Origin: Mesobacterium pallidum
Lineage (GTDB): Bacteria > Pseudomonadota > Alphaproteobacteria > Rhodobacterales > Rhodobacteraceae
Reading direction: 5' to 3'
Assembly (NCBI RefSeq): GCF_019966535.1
Contig: NZ_JAIMID010000008.1
Span: forward strand, 183,293 to 247,292
DNA length: 64,000 nucleotides
The notes beneath the pieces were generated by a model. It was given only the letters and a program-made list of their open reading frames with translations. It did no database searches and had not been told where the DNA came from. Positions 1 to 8,133 of the stretch are shown here, piece by piece (the first letter of the stretch is position 1; each line of letters starts with the position of its first letter). The position numbers and the translations under genes are program-made.

Positions 1-801
1 GAAGAAGCCGGCCTTGAGCAGCCAACCACGATGGAAGGGATCCTCGAGGCGGCCAAGGTGATCCGCGAGAAGGGGATCATGGAATACCCGCTGGCCGCAG
101 CCGACCAGGCGGGCTGGTACCTCGGCAACGAGTTCGTGAACACCTACCTCGGTTACGGCGGCGAGTTCTTCGAGCCCGGCAGCGCCGAGCCCGCGATCAG
201 CGGTGAGACCGGCATCAAGACGCTGGAAATGATGAAGGCCATGACCGCGTACATGGAGCCCGAGTACATGACCTTCACCTCGGACGAGATGAAGGCGATG
301 TACCTTGCCGGCGAAGTGGCGATCATGAACCAGTGGGGGTCCATGGTGAACGGCCATATCGACCCGAATGGCCCGGCGCCCGAGATCGGCGAGGCCACGA
401 TGCTGGCGCCCGCGCCGACCGTTGGCGGCAATTCCATCCCGGCCGCCGCGCTGTGGTGGGACGGCTTCACCATCGCCAAGAACATCAGCGACGAGGATGC
501 CGAGGCGTCCTTTGCCGCCATGGTCCATGGCATCCGCCCCGAGGTCGCGACGGCCAACCCCTCGGCCGCGACCTGGCTGATGAAGGACTTTGCCGCCCCT
601 GAAACGGCCAAGGGCGTGCTGGGCAACGCCTCGGGCGGCGCGCGCGCCTACCCGATGTCGCCCTACATGGGCCTGCTGCACACCGCGCTAGGCGCGGAGC
701 TGGCCGATTTCATGCAGGGCACGGAAAGCGCCGAACAGGCGCTGGCCGATGTCGAGGCCGCCTATCGCACCGCCGCGCAGGAAGCGGGCTTCCTGAACTG
801 A
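1..801 (+). CDS. ABC transporter sugar-binding protein, C-terminal part (5' end outside window)
   Basis: The reading frame is open from the first base and runs 267 codons to a TGA, so the start and signal peptide lie to the left of the window. The sequence resembles the C-terminal lobe of family 1 extracellular solute-binding proteins (MalE/UgpB type): an aromatic-rich stretch (DQAGWYLGNEF), the NQWGSMV segment, and a helical C-terminus. In this family the protein captures a sugar or polyol in the periplasm and delivers it to the membrane permeases. Two MalF/MalG-type permeases and an ATPase follow in the same direction, so this is the receptor of that importer. The ligand cannot be read from sequence; the LacI regulator downstream fits a carbohydrate. 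Confidence 0.85.
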   Translation, partial: EEAGLEQPTTMEGILEAAKVIREKGIMEYPLAAADQAGWYLGNEFVNTYLGYGGEFFEPGSAEPAISGETGIKTLEMMKAMTAYMEPEYMTFTSDEMKAMYLAGEVAIMNQWGSMVNGHIDPNGPAPEIGEATMLAPAPTVGGNSIPAAALWWDGFTIAKNISDEDAEASFAAMVHGIRPEVATANPSAATWLMKDFAAPETAKGVLGNASGGARAYPMSPYMGLLHTALGAELADFMQGTESAEQALADVEAAYRTAAQEAGFLN

Positions 802-866
802 GGCACCGCCTCTAGAACGGCGCTCCCGGCCTCAGTGGCCGGGAGCCAAGCCAAGGACACGGCCCC

Positions 867-1898
867 ATGCGGCATCGCGATTTCGTCAAGTTCATCTTTC
901 CCTCGGCGTTGGCGATGCTGCTGTTCATCGCCGTGCCCATCGTGTCGGTCTTTGTCCAGTCGCTCTATGTCGAACACGACAAGGTGCTGGTGACGGTCGA
1001 GAACTGCGGCCCCTTCGGCTGCCAGCAGGAAACCCGCGTCGACCCCGACGCCACCGCCGCGCTCAAGGCCGAAGAGCCGCTGGGCCAGTTCAACGGGCTC
1101 GGCACCTATCTCAACCGCGCGCATCTCGCGACGCAGGAGGTGGGCGAGATCCTCTCGGACAATGACGGGTTCGGGGATGTGGCCCGCCGCATCTACAACC
1201 TGCCGTTCTACAAGGCGCTCGCCTTCACGCTGGTCTACACCTTCCTTGTCACGCCGCTGTCGATGATCTTCGGCTTCATGGTGGCGCTGGGGGTCAACAC
1301 GATCCCCAAGGCGGTGAAAGGCCCGGTGATCTTCCTGTCGCTGCTGCCCTATATCGTGACGCCACTGCTGGGCTCGCTGATCCTGTTCTGGATGATCAAT
1401 TCCGACGGGGTGATCGGCGCGACGCTGCAATGGGTCTTTGCGGACCCGACGCTGAGCCTCAAGGCCTCGCCCTTCCTCACCTGGGTCACGCTGATCGTCT
1501 ACGGCACCTGGCACATGACGCCCTTTGCCTTCGTCGTCTTCTACGCCGGGCTTCAGACCCTGCCGCAGGACACGCTGGAATCCGCGATGATCGACGGCGC
1601 GAACCGGTGGGAACGCATCCGCTATGTCGTCATCCCCCACCTCGTGCCGCTCGCCACTTTCGTGGGCCTCGTGCTGCTGATGGACAATTTCCGGGTGTTC
1701 GAGCCGATCATCGGCTTCTCGTCCGAAGCCAACGCGACGTCCCTGAGTTGGTCGATCTACAATGACCTGAACGGCCAGGTGGACCAGCTCTTCGGTTCGG
1801 CCGCCGCGACCTCGGTGCTGACCATGATCGGCGTGATCGTCCTGCTGACGCCGGTGCTGATCCGCACATGGCGCGACTTCAACCGGAAGGCCCGCTGA
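867..1898 (+). CDS. ABC sugar transporter permease, MalF/UgpA-like
   Basis: This 343-residue integral membrane protein has one N-terminal membrane segment (about residues 8-32), then a hydrophilic periplasmic stretch of roughly 75 residues containing two cysteines (ENCGPFGC). A block of about five further membrane helices follows. The cytoplasmic EAA-type coupling loop, which docks on the ATPase, is visible as ESAMIDGANRWERI near nucleotides 1580-1620. It forms the substrate channel with the next gene product. Its stop codon overlaps the start of that gene by one base, so the two are translationally coupled. The extended N-terminal loop is of MalF type. The substrate is unknown. Confidence 0.9.
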   Translation: MRHRDFVKFIFPSALAMLLFIAVPIVSVFVQSLYVEHDKVLVTVENCGPFGCQQETRVDPDATAALKAEEPLGQFNGLGTYLNRAHLATQEVGEILSDNDGFGDVARRIYNLPFYKALAFTLVYTFLVTPLSMIFGFMVALGVNTIPKAVKGPVIFLSLLPYIVTPLLGSLILFWMINSDGVIGATLQWVFADPTLSLKASPFLTWVTLIVYGTWHMTPFAFVVFYAGLQTLPQDTLESAMIDGANRWERIRYVVIPHLVPLATFVGLVLLMDNFRVFEPIIGFSSEANATSLSWSIYNDLNGQVDQLFGSAAATSVLTMIGVIVLLTPVLIRTWRDFNRKAR

Positions 1899-2776
1899 TG
1901 GACCGCAAGATCGGATACTCCCGCCCGCTGGCGATCACCACCGGACTCGTGCTGCTGGTCTGGCTGATCCTCGCCGCCTTCCCGTTCTTCTGGACGGTCT
2001 GGGGATCGTTCAAGGTGCAGGCCGACTTCTTCAGCCGCGAGTCCTTCTGGAACGCCATCACCGGCCCCGCGACCGAGCGGCAGACCGGCGGCACCTTCAC
2101 GCTCGACGGCTACCGCGGTGCCTGGGTGGAACGCGAGTTCTACCACTCGGTCATCAACACCGCGATCGTGACGGTCTGCGTCACCTCGATCAGCCTCGTC
2201 TTCGGCACGCTGGGCGGCTACGCCCTGTCGCGGTCGAGCCGGCAATACACCTTCTGGATTCTGATCGCCGCGCTCGTCTTCCGCGCCATGCCGCATATCA
2301 CGCTGGTCTCGGGCTACCTGCTGCCGTTCTTCGAGATGAACATCTGGGGCTACTTGCCCACGGCGATCATCGTGCTGGTGGCGATCAACCAGCCCTTCAC
2401 GATCTGGATGCTGCACAGCTTTTTCCAGTCGATCCCCAAGGACCTTGATGAGTCCGCCATGGTCGACGGCTGCACGCGGTTCCAGGCCTTCCGGCTGGCG
2501 ATCATGCCGGTGATGTGGCCGGGCGTCATCACCACGGGGCTGTTCAGCTTCCTCCTCGCCTATAACGACTTTGCCGTGACCGCGATGCTGCTGAACCAGG
2601 ACAACCAGACCATGGTGCCCAAGATCAATTCGTTCCTCGGCACGGTGCAGACCGAGGGCACGATCATGTACGCCGTGGCGGCCGTGGTCTCGGCCACCGT
2701 GCCTTTGTTCATCCTCGTGATGTTCTTCCAACGCCAGATCGTCAGCGGCCTGACCGCCGGCGCCGTCAAGGGATAA
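1898..2776 (+). CDS. ABC sugar transporter permease, MalG/UgpE-like
   Basis: This 292-residue permease has about six membrane segments and an EAA loop (DESAMVDGCTRFQAFRLAIMP) typical of MalG-type partners. The chosen ATG at 1898 shares its A with the TGA of the preceding permease and has GGAAGG at 1885-1890 as ribosome site. An in-frame ATG 30 bases upstream lies inside the previous gene and is less likely. The product should pair with the upstream permease and the downstream ATPase in the inner membrane. As in many members, a sizeable periplasmic loop (about residues 45-85) separates helices 1 and 2. Confidence 0.9.
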   Translation: MDRKIGYSRPLAITTGLVLLVWLILAAFPFFWTVWGSFKVQADFFSRESFWNAITGPATERQTGGTFTLDGYRGAWVEREFYHSVINTAIVTVCVTSISLVFGTLGGYALSRSSRQYTFWILIAALVFRAMPHITLVSGYLLPFFEMNIWGYLPTAIIVLVAINQPFTIWMLHSFFQSIPKDLDESAMVDGCTRFQAFRLAIMPVMWPGVITTGLFSFLLAYNDFAVTAMLLNQDNQTMVPKINSFLGTVQTEGTIMYAVAAVVSATVPLFILVMFFQRQIVSGLTAGAVKG

Positions 2777-2780
2777 GACC

Positions 2781-3854
2781 ATGGCCGACATCCACCTCAA
2801 GAATATCTCCAAGCGCTGGGGCAACGTGGTCGGCGTCGACAAGTTCGACCTGCATATCGCGGATCGCGAGTTCCTGGTGCTGCTGGGCCCCTCGGGCTGC
2901 GGCAAGTCCACGACCATGCGCATGATCGCGGGGCTCGAGGACATCACCGACGGCGAGATCATCATCGGCGGCCGCGTCGTCAACGATCTCGAACCCAAGG
3001 ACCGCGACATCTCGATGGTGTTCCAAAGCTACGGGCTTTATCCGAACCTCACGGTCTACGAGAACATCCGCTTTCCGCTGAAGGTCCGCAAGGTCCCGAA
3101 GTCGGAACATCATGACCGCGTGATGAAGGCGGCCGAGATGGTGGACCTGACTGAACTCCTGGACCGGCGCCCGGCCGAGCTGTCGGGCGGGCAGCGCCAG
3201 CGGGTCGCGCTGGGCCGCGCCATCGTGCGCGAACCCACCGTGTTCCTGATGGACGAGCCCTTGTCGAACCTCGACGCCAAGTTGCGGGTGTCGACGCGGG
3301 CCGAGATCAAGAACCTGCAGCACCGGCTCAAGACCACGACGATCTACGTGACCCACGACCAGATCGAGGCGATGACGCTGGCCGACCGCGTGGTCGTCAT
3401 GAACAAGGGCGTCGTGCAGCAGGTCGCCACCCCGACCGAGATTTACGACAACCCCGCCAACACCTTCGTCGCCAGCTTCATCGGCTCTCCGGCCATGAAC
3501 CTGGTCGACGGGACGATCGCGAACGGCGTGTTCGAGGCAGAGAACCTGCGGCTCGAAGGGCTGCCCACGGGCCAGTCCGGCCCGGTGACGCTGGGCTTCC
3601 GGGCCGAGGACGTGACGCTGGTGCCGGATGGCGGAGACCTCGTGGCCCCCGCCTTTGCGCTGGAACTGCTGGGCGAGGCGTCGATGGTGGCCGTCCGCGT
3701 CGGCGGCGTGCTGGTCAACCTCAAGGCGGCCAAGGATTTCCGGGCCGAGATCGGCAGCACGATCCGCGCGCAGATCCCGCCCGAGACCTGCCACCTGTTC
3801 GACGTGACCACCGGCCAGAACCTCACCGTCCGCGCGGCGACGGGGCAGGGGTGA
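2781..3854 (+). CDS. ABC transporter ATPase, MalK/UgpC-like
   Basis: The 357-residue ATPase drives the preceding permeases. Visible motifs are Walker A (GPSGCGKST, about residue 37), the Q-loop (VFQSYGLYPN), the signature LSGGQRQRV, Walker B (VFLMDEPL) and the switch histidine (YVTHDQ). The C-terminal 110 residues form the regulatory OB-fold domain found in MalK and UgpC proteins (GFRAEDVTL is the usual RPE-like element). It starts four bases after the second permease, completing a binding protein-permease-permease-ATPase operon. The substrate class (sugar or polyol) is inferred from family only. Confidence 0.93.
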   Translation: MADIHLKNISKRWGNVVGVDKFDLHIADREFLVLLGPSGCGKSTTMRMIAGLEDITDGEIIIGGRVVNDLEPKDRDISMVFQSYGLYPNLTVYENIRFPLKVRKVPKSEHHDRVMKAAEMVDLTELLDRRPAELSGGQRQRVALGRAIVREPTVFLMDEPLSNLDAKLRVSTRAEIKNLQHRLKTTTIYVTHDQIEAMTLADRVVVMNKGVVQQVATPTEIYDNPANTFVASFIGSPAMNLVDGTIANGVFEAENLRLEGLPTGQSGPVTLGFRAEDVTLVPDGGDLVAPAFALELLGEASMVAVRVGGVLVNLKAAKDFRAEIGSTIRAQIPPETCHLFDVTTGQNLTVRAATGQG

Positions 3855-3907
3855 CAGGTTCGCCCCTGCCGGGTACATGGTTAACCGTCGGGGTGCAGGA
3901 GAAAGAC

Positions 3908-4909
3908 GTGAGCGGTAAACCGGTAACATCCGTGGACGTGGCCCGAAAGGCCGGCGTCAGCCAGTCCGCTGTCTCGCGGTTCTTCACGCCCGGCGCCTCG
4001 GTCTCGAAAAAGATGGCCGACAAGATCCGCGTCGCCGCGGATGAGCTGGGGTATCGCCCCAACGTGCTGGCCCGCGCGATGATCACCGGGAAAAGCCGGA
4101 TCATCGGGCTGGTGGTCTATTACCTCGAGAACCAGTTCTACCCCGAGGCGGTCGAAAAGCTGTCGATCGCGCTGCAGGAAAACGGCTACCACGTGCTGCT
4201 GTTCATGGCGTCGAACACCATCGGCGACGTGGAACCCGTGATCCAGGAGATCATGGGCTACCGGGTGGACGGGATCGTGATGGTCTCGGTCTCGATCTCC
4301 TCGACCCTGGCCGAGCGGTGCAATGGCCTGGGCATCCCGGTGCTGTTGTTCAACCGCGACCAGCGCGACGACGTGCTGCGGGCGGTGACGTCGGACAATT
4401 ACGCCGGGGGGCGGATGGCGGCCGAGCTGTTGCTGCGCAGCAACCCCAAGCGGATCGCGCATCTTGCGGGCTTCGGCGGCGCCTCGACCCAGATCGACCG
4501 CGAAGCTGGGTTCACCGACGCGCTGCGCGAGGCGGGGCGCGACCTGCATGCGCGCGAGGACGGCAACTTCCACTATTCCGACGCGGCTGATGCGACGCGC
4601 CTCCTGTTCGACGTGCCCGAGCCGCCCGATGCGCTGTTCGTCAGCGACGACCACATGGCGCTGGCCGCGATGGACGTGATCCGGCACGAGCTGAACCTGC
4701 GCATCCCCGAGGACGTGGCCGTGGTCGGGTTCGACGACATCCCGCAGGCCAGCTGGCCGTCCTTCAACCTCACGACCATCCGGCAGCCGATCAACCAGAT
4801 GGTCTCGGCCGCGGTGGGCGAATTGCTGGGCGCGATCGAGGACGGCAACACCGAGGTGCGCAAGATCCGCCTTCCCCCGGTTCCGGTCGTACGCGGCACG
4901 ACGCGTTAG
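3908..4909 (+). CDS. LacI-family transcriptional regulator
   Basis: This 333-residue regulator has an N-terminal helix-turn-helix and hinge (TSVDVARKAGVSQSAVSRFF, about residues 6-25) followed by a periplasmic-binding-protein-like effector domain. The GTG at 3908 is chosen because AGGAG lies six bases upstream and the helix-turn-helix then begins at the usual distance. A GTG at 3851 overlapping the ATPase stop would add 19 atypical residues. It sits directly behind the sugar ABC operon and probably controls it in response to the imported sugar or a derivative. No operator could be located because the operon promoter lies outside the window. Confidence 0.88.
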   Translation: MSGKPVTSVDVARKAGVSQSAVSRFFTPGASVSKKMADKIRVAADELGYRPNVLARAMITGKSRIIGLVVYYLENQFYPEAVEKLSIALQENGYHVLLFMASNTIGDVEPVIQEIMGYRVDGIVMVSVSISSTLAERCNGLGIPVLLFNRDQRDDVLRAVTSDNYAGGRMAAELLLRSNPKRIAHLAGFGGASTQIDREAGFTDALREAGRDLHAREDGNFHYSDAADATRLLFDVPEPPDALFVSDDHMALAAMDVIRHELNLRIPEDVAVVGFDDIPQASWPSFNLTTIRQPINQMVSAAVGELLGAIEDGNTEVRKIRLPPVPVVRGTTR

Positions 4910-4912
4910 GCC

Positions 4913-5824
4913 ATGACGCTGCTGGTGGATATCAAGGCCTTTCTCGCCACGGCGCGGACGGGCAGCTTTTCCGCCGCCGCACGCGAGATCGGGGTCGCGC
5001 CCTCGGTCGTGACGAAACGGGTCGGGCGGCTTGAGGATCACATCGGTAGCCGCCTCTTCGTCCGGTCCACCCGCGCGCTGGTCATGACGGCAGAGGCGGA
5101 CCGCCTGCGCCCGCGCCTGCAACTGCTGGTCAGCCAGCTGGAAGAGGCGCTGGACGGCGCCGCCCCGCCCGACACCGGCCTCGCCGGCCACCTGCGGATC
5201 AAGGCGCCGACGACGCTGGGCACGCTGTTCGCGGGCCGGTCCATCGCACGGTTCATGGCGCAGAACCCGTCGATCACGACCGAGCTGATGCTGATCGACC
5301 GCGCGGTCAACCCGCTCGAGGAAGGGTTCGACCTTGCTCTTGGTGGTCTGCCGCAAAGCTTTGCCAGCGTGCACGAGGTGCCGCTGTGCTATTACCCGCG
5401 CGTGCTGGTCTCAACGCCCGAATTCCTGGCCAAGCATGGCACGCCCAGGTCCCCGGGCGACCTGGTCGCGTATCGCTGCATCATCTACGTGGCCGCCGGC
5501 ATGACCTGGTTCTTCGAATCCGAGGGCGGGCCGATCTCGGTCACGGTGAACCCGGTCTTCACGGTCAACGACTCGCGTCTTCTGCACTTTGCCGCCCGGC
5601 ACCACCTTGGCATCTGCATCGCACCGGGCTTCCTGGTGCAGGAGGACCTGGCCGAGGGCCGGCTGGTCGAGGTGCTGCCCGATTTCCCGGTCGCGCAGCT
5701 GTGGTTCAAGGCGATGATCCCGAACAACAAGCTGCACCGCCCCGAGGTGGCGGCGCTGCTGGATTTCCTGAAAAAGGACTTCGCCGAAGCGCCCTGGGAG
5801 AACGAGCCCGTGCCGCCCCTGTGA
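4913..5824 (+). CDS. LysR-family regulator (locus 1; paralog of the one at 41822-42721)
   Basis: This 303-residue LysR protein has an N-terminal winged helix (FLATARTGSFSAAAREIGVA) and a C-terminal substrate-binding domain. It starts three bases after lacI but ends convergently, 15 bases from the tauD-like gene of locus 1. It shares distinctive stretches with the LysR next to the second aconitase X locus: IKAPTTLGT against IKCPTTLGT, LIDRAVNPLEEGFD against LMDRSVNPAEEGFD, and LVEVLPDFPV in both. The two are clearly paralogs, each beside a paralogous FAD oxidoreductase/aconitase X gene set. I infer that it regulates locus 1 rather than the sugar operon. Confidence 0.85.
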   Translation: MTLLVDIKAFLATARTGSFSAAAREIGVAPSVVTKRVGRLEDHIGSRLFVRSTRALVMTAEADRLRPRLQLLVSQLEEALDGAAPPDTGLAGHLRIKAPTTLGTLFAGRSIARFMAQNPSITTELMLIDRAVNPLEEGFDLALGGLPQSFASVHEVPLCYYPRVLVSTPEFLAKHGTPRSPGDLVAYRCIIYVAAGMTWFFESEGGPISVTVNPVFTVNDSRLLHFAARHHLGICIAPGFLVQEDLAEGRLVEVLPDFPVAQLWFKAMIPNNKLHRPEVAALLDFLKKDFAEAPWENEPVPPL

Positions 5825-5839
5825 CGGGGCGGCTTGGGG

Positions 5840-6727
5840 TCACGAGGCCAGCGACAGCTCGGGTGCCTGGTCGTCCAGCGTGGTGGTGCGGCGCAGCTCG
5901 CGCGGCTCGTCGAGGTCAAAGTGGCGGCCCCGGTGCAGCGTCGCGCGGTTGTCCCAGATCACCGTGTCGCCGACCTGCCACTTGTGGCGATAGATGAACT
6001 GCTGCTGCGTGGCGTGTTCCAGCAGGTCGGCCAGCATCATCCGCCCCTCTGGCACGGTCATGCCGTCGATCTGCCGGGCATGGACGCCGATGAACAGGTG
6101 CTTGCGCCCGGTCGCCGGGTTCACCCGCACGATGGGCCACCAGGCGGGCTCGATCGCCGCCTTCTGTTCCTCGGTGTAGCTGTCGTCGCCCAGCAGGAAG
6201 CGCGAATGCAGCGCGTAATGCTCGGCCTCCTTACCGTCGAGGAAATCCTTCATCCGGTCGTCCAGCGCGTCGTAGGCGGCCTTGAGGTCGGTGAACTCGG
6301 TATCGCCGCCCCAGCTGGGGTTCCGCACCGAATGCAGCATGGAATACTTGGCCGCCGGCTTCTGGAACGAGCTGTCGGAATGCCACATCTGGTTGGCGAT
6401 GTTGTTCAGCACCCGCTTGTCGGTGCGCGGCACCGGCTTGCCGTCGCGGCCGATGTTCGAGATGTCGCCGACCTCGGCATGGGTCACCTGCGTGTTGGTG
6501 TTCCACTTGGCCGTGACCTTCTTGAAGCCCTGGTCCAGCGGGCCGAACTGGCGGGTGAAGTCCAGCTGCTGGTCGGTCGTCATCGGCTGGTTGCGGATCA
6601 CGACGATGGAATGTTCGTCCATCAGCGCGTCGATCTCGGCCACCTCGGCGGGGGTCAGGGGCTTCAGCACGTCAAGCCCGCCGATGATCTCCACGCCGAA
6701 GCCGTTCTCTATCTGTCTCGTCTCCAT
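5840..6727 (-). CDS. TauD/TfdA-family 2-oxoglutarate Fe(II) dioxygenase
   Basis: The 295-residue protein has the iron-binding facial triad of the TauD/TfdA family: H116 and D118 in WHSDSS and H265 in RATLHRG. Arginines near 276-280 are placed to bind 2-oxoglutarate. Members hydroxylate taurine, aryloxyacetates, alkyl sulfates, quaternary amines and other small acids, so the reaction type is clear but the substrate is not. The start has GGAGGAG upstream. It is the last gene of a minus-strand operon (aconitase X, TAXI-TRAP transporter, FAD oxidoreductase), which suggests it acts on the imported compound or an intermediate. No sulfite- or taurine-linked genes are adjacent. Confidence 0.88.
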   Translation of the reverse strand: METRQIENGFGVEIIGGLDVLKPLTPAEVAEIDALMDEHSIVVIRNQPMTTDQQLDFTRQFGPLDQGFKKVTAKWNTNTQVTHAEVGDISNIGRDGKPVPRTDKRVLNNIANQMWHSDSSFQKPAAKYSMLHSVRNPSWGGDTEFTDLKAAYDALDDRMKDFLDGKEAEHYALHSRFLLGDDSYTEEQKAAIEPAWWPIVRVNPATGRKHLFIGVHARQIDGMTVPEGRMMLADLLEHATQQQFIYRHKWQVGDTVIWDNRATLHRGRHFDLDEPRELRRTTTLDDQAPELSLAS

Positions 6728-6751
6728 CGTCTTCTCCTCCTCTCTCTGGGG

Positions 6752-8068
6752 TTACGGGGCCACACCGTCGGTGCGGGTCAGGTTGTCCGAAAGCCGCGCC
6801 TGCAACGCCGGCATGTCGAGCTGGTGGACCGAGCCCGAGCCCGCCATGTCGAGCGCCTGCGCCGCCGCCATCCCCTGCGCCATGCAGGGGCCCATGACGC
6901 GGACCGAACTCAGCGCCGCCGGGTCGCCGTCGATGCAGCGGCCCACGGCGACAAGATTGTCCGCCTCGGGGCAGATCATCGACCCGAAGGGGATGTAGTG
7001 GGTGTGGTTCTCGTCAAAGGTCTCCCACACGAAGCCTTCGGGCGCATTGTGCAGCTCGATCGGCCAGGCGGTGCGGCCGATGGCGTCGTCGAACTTCTTC
7101 TGGCCGACCACCTCGTCCACGACGAGGTGATGCGCGCCCTTGATCCAGCGGGTCTGGCGGATGCCGGGAAAGCCGTAGCTGCGCACGCGGATGTTGCCGA
7201 AGAAATCGGGGTATTCGTCCTTCAGCAACTGGATGCCGCGATCCACCTGGTCCTTGCCGATCTGGCCCATCTTCGACGCCGCGATCGGGTCGAGCGGGGT
7301 TTCGAGGTGGGTCATGTTCAGAACCGCCACGTCCTTGCCCGGAAAGTAGAAGGCGATGCCGCCGTGGCGCACCAGCCCGTACTCCTTGGCCTTTTGTGCG
7401 ATACGCTCCGACAGCTCGTCGCGCTCGGGCGGGTCGACCTCGATGTTCAGCCCCTCTACCACGCATTGCTGGGTGCCAAAGACCTTCTCCTCGGGCTCGC
7501 GGCATTCGAGGCCGGCAAGGTAGGCCAGCGCGGCATCGCCCGAACAATCGGCAAAGCCCTCGGCCCGGATGGTCACGTCGCCGTAGCGCGTCACCAGCTT
7601 GGCAGCGGTGATGCGGCGGCCGTCGCGGTCCACCTCGCGCAGGATGGCGCCGGTGATCGGGATCACGCCGGCCGCGTCCAGCGAGGTCTCGACCCAGCGC
7701 GACAGGGCGACCTCGTTGTAATGCACCACCGTGGTCATGGGGCCGTGGCGGTAGTAGCAGGCATCGTTCGCCTCGAGGTAGGCCAGCATCTCGTCCGCGA
7801 TACCGAAGGTGAACCGGTGCCCGTGTGTGCCGTTGCGATAGAGCCCGCAGAAGGTGCCGATGATCGAGTTCACCGCCTGCCCGCCCAGCGCCGGCAGGCC
7901 ATCGACGATGGCGACGGTCTTGCCCAGCTTGGCGGCCTCGAGCGCGGTGGTCGTGCCCGAGATGCCGGCGCCGATGACGCAGAGGTCGACCTCGAGCTCT
8001 CGGTGCAGGACCGATCCGTCGTGGCGGACAACGCGGGTCGCGGGATTGATCGGGCGGCCGTAGGACAT
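6752..8068 (-). CDS. FAD-dependent oxidoreductase (PF12831 type), locus 1
   Basis: The 438-residue flavoprotein has an N-terminal dinucleotide-binding motif (CVIGAGISGTTTALEAAKLG), then the family segment LGGQAVNSIIGTFCGL, and a C-terminal FAD-contact region (SSVRVMGPCMAQGMAAAQAL). It is cytoplasmic by appearance, with no signal peptide. The chosen ATG has GGAG eight bases upstream. It is closely similar along its whole length to the protein at 42847-44193, which is also tied to aconitase X genes. The TRAP permease gene is 65 bases upstream and tauD-like is 24 bases downstream. FAD_oxidored members of this type are mostly uncharacterised, so substrate and electron acceptor are unknown. Confidence 0.87.
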   Translation of the reverse strand: MSYGRPINPATRVVRHDGSVLHRELEVDLCVIGAGISGTTTALEAAKLGKTVAIVDGLPALGGQAVNSIIGTFCGLYRNGTHGHRFTFGIADEMLAYLEANDACYYRHGPMTTVVHYNEVALSRWVETSLDAAGVIPITGAILREVDRDGRRITAAKLVTRYGDVTIRAEGFADCSGDAALAYLAGLECREPEEKVFGTQQCVVEGLNIEVDPPERDELSERIAQKAKEYGLVRHGGIAFYFPGKDVAVLNMTHLETPLDPIAASKMGQIGKDQVDRGIQLLKDEYPDFFGNIRVRSYGFPGIRQTRWIKGAHHLVVDEVVGQKKFDDAIGRTAWPIELHNAPEGFVWETFDENHTHYIPFGSMICPEADNLVAVGRCIDGDPAALSSVRVMGPCMAQGMAAAQALDMAGSGSVHQLDMPALQARLSDNLTRTDGVAP

Positions 8069-8133
8069 GGGTGTCTCTCCGTTTCGGGTCAGGTCAGGAT
8101 GTGGCGGTGGGGGCGCGGGCGCCCCGCAGGATG